A model generated the notes under the pieces. It made no database searches, was not told where the DNA came from, and saw nothing but the letters and a program-made list of their open reading frames with translations. From UBA7396 sp047637875 (lineage in GTDB: Bacteria > Patescibacteriota > Gracilibacteria > BD1-5 > UBA6164), in contig JBLJBH010000034.1 of the NCBI GenBank assembly GCA_047637875.1, positions 1 through 10,221 on the forward strand: a stretch of 10,221 bases of DNA, written 5' to 3'. Of this stretch, positions 7,736 to 10,221 are shown piece after piece; the first letter of the stretch is position 1; each line of letters opens with the position of its first letter. The position numbers were made by a program, and so were the translations under genes.

Positions 7736-8059
7736 TTGTCATCCTCGTGCTTGACACGAGGATCCAGTGAGCCTATTTATCTCTCTTTTCTGGATTGTCG
7801 GATCAAGTCCGACAATGACAGTTTGGTTTTTCTGGATATTCGGGTCAAGCCCGAATATGACAAAGATAAGCAAATACTCAATTTTGTTATAAGTTTTGTT
7901 TGCTCTATAGATATTTCTTATAAGACTAATAGCTTCTTTTTTCATATCTTGTCCAAGAGAATACTTATACTCTCTATCAAATTTGCTCGTAATATTAAAG
8001 ACCTTTAATATAAAATCATAGCTATCCTTATATAGTGGTAAATCATAGTATAGTGCCAT
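6971..8059 (-). CDS. Fused remnant: Avd N-terminus joined to C-terminal half of a DGR reverse transcriptase
   Basis: One uninterrupted 362-residue frame in code 25. Residues 1 to about 65 match the start of DGR accessory protein Avd (four-helix bundle; MALYYDLPLYKDSYDF, then SREYKY-like DREYKYSLGQ, then IRNIYRANK). Residues about 66-108 are translated palindromic element B. Residues about 109-279 match the middle and later part of a DGR-type RT: GLPIGNLTSQLFSNIYL (159-175), YGRYVDDFVIIH (191-202, polymerase YVDD), LHPNKIYMQHFKKGVLFLGAFI (motif spans 227-248). Residues 280-306 are element A, and 307-362 are the RT C-terminus (INSYLGFLKHYKSYK). The RT part lacks about the first half of a normal DGR RT, including the finger motifs and the first catalytic aspartate, so polymerase activity is not expected. 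The Avd part is also cut short. I read it as a decayed, frame-preserving deletion product; whether it is translated is unknown. Confidence 0.8.
7142..7223. repeat. Palindromic element, copy A (inside the RT frame)
   Basis: An 82-base element with inverted ends TTGTCAT and ATGACAA and two hairpins: 7147-7169 (stem ATCCCCGTG, loop CTTGA) and 7196-7218 (stem ATTATCTAG, loop TCAAG). Both stems are perfect 9-mers. It is read in-frame on the minus strand, adding about 27 residues to the RT C-terminal region, and contains two TGA codons read as Gly. Confidence 0.85.
7736..7863. repeat. Palindromic element, copy B, three hairpins (avd/RT junction)
   Basis: A 128-base element with the same TTGTCAT and ATGACAA ends. 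Hairpins lie at 7741-7763 (stem ATCCTCGTG, loop CTTGA), 7794-7816 (stem ATTGTCGGA, loop TCAAG) and 7836-7858 (stem ATATTCGGG, loop TCAAG). The first two make a normal unit of 85 bases ending at 7820; the third is an extra half unit. It lies exactly between the Avd-like and RT segments and is open in their shared frame. Confidence 0.85.
7864..8059 (-). other. avd: Avd-like segment of the fused frame
   Basis: About 65 residues matching the first helices of the DGR accessory variability determinant, which forms a pentamer that binds RT and template RNA. The segment stops where palindromic element B begins, so roughly the C-terminal half of a normal Avd is missing. The ATG at 8059 follows a T8 run. 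There is no Shine-Dalgarno. Confidence 0.7.
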
Positions 8060-8083
8060 AAAAAAAATAGTTATACACAGTAT

Positions 8084-8125
8084 AAGTTCCAGTAACCAAT
8101 CACTCTCGTTCTTGGACTGTCACTT
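8084..8125. repeat. Imperfect hairpin between variable region and avd
   Basis: On the minus strand AAGT..CAGT.CCAA is followed, after a loop of about 12 bases, by TTGG..ACTG..ACTT. The stem is broken by small bulges. DGRs often carry a hairpin just downstream of the variable region that assists retrohoming. This one starts about 45 bases past the target stop, farther than usual, so the assignment is weak. Confidence 0.35.
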
Positions 8126-8156
8126 AAATAATTAAATAGTTGAATAGTTAAATAGT
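8125..8156. repeat. Four 8-base tandem repeats behind the target gene
   Basis: Four adjacent octamers on the plus strand: TAAATAAT, TAAATAGT, TGAATAGT, TAAATAGT. They sit 10 bases downstream of the target-gene stop. No function is evident. Confidence 0.6.
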
Positions 8157-8166
8157 CATCCCACTT

Positions 8167-9882
8167 TTAAAATCTGCTAACACAACGAACGGCAAAAGTA
8201 AGAGTCTTATAGGTGTTGTTGCGATTACCATTGCTGAAATACTGGATCCGCGAATAATTGGTAGTGCCCTCGGTAGACGACCAATAGAAATCAGAAGCAA
8301 AGCTTGACAAAGTCTTTTTATTACCTGCAATATATCATTTATTGACACAATCAGCATGATTAGTTCAAGCTCAATAATAAGTACCATCATTAGTTGCATC
8401 ATTATTATTATAACAATAGAGTTGATTCAATTCTTCTGTAGCTGGTAGATACCGAGTTAATCAAGAATCCGTTTTTGCATTACATTTTTGTGCTGCATAA
8501 ATTGAACCTGCTCATTGTGAAGTTATAATGGTATTCGTATTTTTCAATCCATCCCGAGCATAAATAGAACCTTTCATTGTGGTAGTATTTGTACTTGCTG
8601 TTATATTATTTGAAGTTCAATCTATATCAGTTGTTGTATTTCACCATCGAGTTGTAGAAGCACCTGCTGTATCAGTAGTTGCTACTACCATAACCATTTT
8701 ATTTGATGAGTCTATACTTCCAGAATATGTATATCAAGCTATTTGTCATCATGTGATATGACATCAGATATAATCATTTATATTTGCAAGTATAGTTGCT
8801 TTTGTTGGTGTTGTATTATTTTGGGCACTATTTACTGTAGGACAATTTGTCATAGTATAGGTCGTTTCTGGTTGTACACAAGCAGTACAACTTCATCCAC
8901 AATCTACTCATGTTTCATCTTGGTTTTGTATTCCATCACTACAAGTCGCTCCTCATCCACTGGATGAGCTTGAACTAGAAGAAGATGAACTACTTGAACT
9001 TCATTTCTCTTTTACGTTGGTGAAATACTCCTTTTCTCAAAATATCATCACTCATACTGTATCTTTTGATATTCACGTAAATGCGAGTTCTATACTTCCA
9101 GAAAGAGTATTCCAGTTCGTTTTTAGATTATTGACTCCGGTTGAAGTCGTTGCTTTTGCTGTTCATCCAGTAAGTGTGGTTGTTGCATTTATCTTGTAGG
9201 GAAGATTTTGTCATGTGTCTTCTACAAAATAGTGCGTGGAACCTGTTAAGTTTTTTGCTCATTTTTCTGCCAGTATCAGACTCGCTGGATTTATAAGAAT
9301 ATCTCATTTTTTGAGTACTCATTTATAGTTTCATACTACATAGGCTTGGTATGAGTTCGCATAGGTAGTTGGTATAATCATATTTGTTTGTAAGTTTTCA
9401 AGAGTTGTTGCTATTTGATAATAGTTTCTATTATAACTTACTCCGTATACATAGTAGTCTTCTGATACTGGATCTTTTGGTGTTTTGGAAAAATTTATAT
9501 TTCTCGCAATATCATCTTTTATATATCATACTTCGAGAAGTACATCGTTTGCATTGATAAATCCACTGGCATAGAGATCTTCTGGATCTGGATAATTTGC
9601 TGTTTTAATCGCATAGAGTTGCAGTCATTTTTCTATGTTGTTTATCGTTGCTACTCTATTTCCATCTCTGGCATCTTTGGTATAGTTTTGAAAACTTATA
9701 AATGCTATCGTTGCAAGTATTGCTAGGATAGTGATAACGATGATGAGTTCTACGAGGGTAAAGGCTTTTTTGGTTTGTCATACTCTGGCTTGACCAGAGT
9801 ATCTAGTAAAATGATTATTTCACTTTTCTGGATTATCCAGTCAAGCTGGATAATGACAAGTATTTTTATTTATTGTTTTCAT
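8167..9882 (-). CDS. Prepilin-like surface protein with C-terminal lectin-fold variable domain (DGR target)
   Basis: A 571-residue protein in code 25. Residues 1-38 are an unusually long leader containing translated palindromic element C. KKAFTLVELIIVI (38-50) is the type IV pilin N-methylation motif, with the pilin helix to about 64 and Ala at -1. Residues 65-290 are a pilin-like globular and beta-rich region (ARDGNR, YPDPED). S295-S308 is a 14-serine linker followed by three Gly. CSDGIQNQDETGVDCGGSC (314-332) is a cysteine-rich surface-protein motif. Residues about 340-470 are Thr/Asn-rich. Residues 475-571 resemble a DUF1566/C-type-lectin-like domain (RYLPATEELNQLY, FYWSSTE, FAVRCV). This fold is the usual DGR target fold, and Avd/RT remnants follow 107 bases downstream. 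I infer a pilus- or envelope-displayed binding protein whose tip was diversified. The ATG at 9882 is the only in-frame start upstream of the pilin motif. Confidence 0.88.
8170..8280 (-). other. Probable DGR variable region (VR)
   Basis: It covers the last ~37 codons of the target gene, after FYWSSTE. Between Glu538 and Thr560, nine of about 22 codons are NNC (GGC, ACC, ATC, TTC, AGC, CGC, AAC, AAC, ACC), although C-ending codons are rare in this AT-rich gene. This is what random change at both adenines of AAC template codons yields. The following AVRCVSRF stretch, encoded by a G/C- and T-richer segment, would be the fixed initiation-of-mutagenic-homology end. No template repeat matching it is visible in the window, so the exact borders are estimated. 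Confidence 0.7.
9775..9859. repeat. Palindromic element, copy C (inside the prepilin leader)
   Basis: An 85-base element with TTGTCAT and ATGACAA ends and hairpins 9780-9802 (stem ATACTCTGG, loop CTTGA) and 9832-9854 (stem ATTATCCAG, loop TCAAG). It is translated on the minus strand in the same frame as copy A, giving CHYPAGLDNPE near the start and QARVGQ at the end. It lies between the ATG and the prepilin cleavage motif. Confidence 0.85.
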
Positions 9883-9904
9883 AAAATTATTGTTAATAAA
9901 TTAA

Positions 9905-9910
9905 ATTATA
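9905..9910 (-). promoter_or_regulatory. Possible -10 box of the DGR target gene
   Basis: TATAAT on the minus strand, 22 bases before the ATG at 9882. No good -35 is seen at the right distance (ATTAAA at 9928-9933 is the best). The surroundings are A/T-rich, so chance occurrence is possible. Confidence 0.35.
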
Positions 9911-9927
9911 AATTGTTTGTTTAAACT

Positions 9928-9978
9928 TTTAATCCTCCGGTCTTCGACCACCTTGCCTTTCTCAAAAGGAGGATTAAA
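9928..9978. repeat. Cruciform-like intergenic repeat
   Basis: An 11-bp outer stem (9928-9938 with 9968-9978) encloses a GGTC-ttc-GACC type mini-hairpin and a CCTTT/AAAGG type mini-hairpin, giving a three-way-junction shape. It lies in the 339-base gene-free stretch 9883-10221. This looks like a dispersed intergenic repeat rather than a terminator. Confidence 0.5.
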
Positions 9979-9997
9979 AAATATTTTTCCTTATTAT

Positions 9998-10040
9998 CTC
10001 CCTTTTTCAAAGGGAGTACCTGAGGAACGAAGGGGAGGGA
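9998..10040. repeat. Hairpin repeat with purine-rich tail
   Basis: CTCCCTTT (9998-10005) pairs with AAAGGGAG (10009-10016) around a 3-base loop. A GAGGAACGAAGGGGAGGGA tail follows. Its GC content is well above that of the surrounding gap. It sits next to the cruciform-like repeat and shares its CTCC/GGAG theme, so the two may be one compound element. I see no gene here. Confidence 0.45.
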
Positions 10041-10080
10041 TTTAAATAAGTTAATTTTCTCGTTTTATGTTAAAGAACAA

Positions 10081-10138
10081 TAAAAAGCAGATAATTTCCT
10101 GTTTGATTTTTGTCAAACAAAAAACTATCTGCTTTTTA
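10081..10138. terminator. Terminator-like long hairpin
   Basis: 13-bp perfect outer arms (10081-10093 and 10126-10138) are followed by or preceded by T/A runs on both strands. An inner GTTTGA/TCAAAC stem (10101-10106 and 10113-10118) lies in the loop. It probably terminates a minus-strand transcript arriving from beyond the right edge. No coding region was found between it and the pilin start at 9882. Confidence 0.55.
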
Positions 10139-10166
10139 GCAAATTGATACATACTATTCCATTTAC

Positions 10167-10221
10167 CTTGTGGCTTGTGGCTTGTGGCTTGTGGCTTGTG
10201 GCTTGTGGCTTGTGGCTTGTG
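10167..10221. repeat. Heptanucleotide tandem array (CTTGTGG), cut by the window edge
   Basis: Seven exact CTTGTGG units plus six bases of an eighth, with no mismatch, up to the last base of the window. It follows the terminator-like hairpin by about 28 bases. A seven-base unit changes reading frame by one per copy and is prone to slippage. Whether it lies in a gene cannot be seen. Confidence 0.9.

Noticed and set aside
6876..8166. DGR template repeat inside the window
   Set aside because: I looked for a copy of the target's last 100 bases around avd, RT and the gaps; none is present, so no TR is annotated.
8148..9322. Short frames on both strands inside the DGR target gene
   Set aside because: All are out-of-frame shadows of the 571-codon gene.
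7142..9859. CRISPR array formed by the repeated hairpins
   Set aside because: Only three copies, unevenly spaced, within coding frames, without regular spacers or cas genes.
9883..10166. A small gene in the right-hand gap
   Set aside because: No frame with a credible start, length or motif in either strand; hairpins and repeats explain the non-AT composition.

Overview
The window comes from a very AT-rich bacterium that reads UGA as glycine (translation table 25). Every long gene here carries many in-frame TGA codons exactly where conserved glycines are expected (topA, pgi, dus, a methyltransferase-like gene), while real stops are TAA or TAG. This code is known in Gracilibacteria (BD1-5) and Absconditabacteria (SR1), both candidate-phyla-radiation bacteria. 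Under the standard code the window looks almost non-coding; under table 25 it is densely packed. No start codon has a clear Shine-Dalgarno sequence.

Left part (1-5600). A type IV prepilin gene runs off the left edge (minus), preceded by topA (minus) with a terminator between them. A compact divergent promoter region separates topA from a SAM-methyltransferase-like gene (plus). That gene converges, at a perfect palindromic terminator, on a short glycosyltransferase-like gene of unknown role (minus). Next come dus (tRNA-dihydrouridine synthase) and a small unknown gene in one plus-strand unit, which shares a bidirectional terminator with pgi (glucose-6-phosphate isomerase, minus).

Right part (6970-9890, all minus). 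This is a diversity-generating retroelement (DGR) that has apparently decayed. Its target is a 571-residue prepilin-like surface protein: a type IV pilin N-terminus, a 14-serine linker, a cysteine-rich motif and a C-terminal C-type-lectin/DUF1566-like domain ending in a probable variable region rich in NNC codons. Behind it is one open frame that joins the first ~65 residues of an Avd-like accessory protein directly to the C-terminal part of a DGR reverse transcriptase. The first half of the RT, including the first catalytic aspartate, is absent, and no template repeat is visible. The variable region therefore looks frozen, unless an intact cassette lies elsewhere.

The least expected feature is a family of palindromic elements (three copies, seven hairpins). 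All hairpins have 9-bp perfect stems whose sequences differ and covary around a fixed CTTGA/TCAAG loop. All three copies lie inside open reading frames: in the pilin leader peptide, at the avd/RT junction and in the RT C-terminus. They are translated through in-frame, which is possible only because UGA is read as glycine. Element B sits exactly at the avd/RT fusion point, suggesting that recombination between copies deleted the template repeat and the RT N-terminus. The right edge holds hairpin-rich intergenic repeats, a terminator and a heptanucleotide tandem array that runs off the window.
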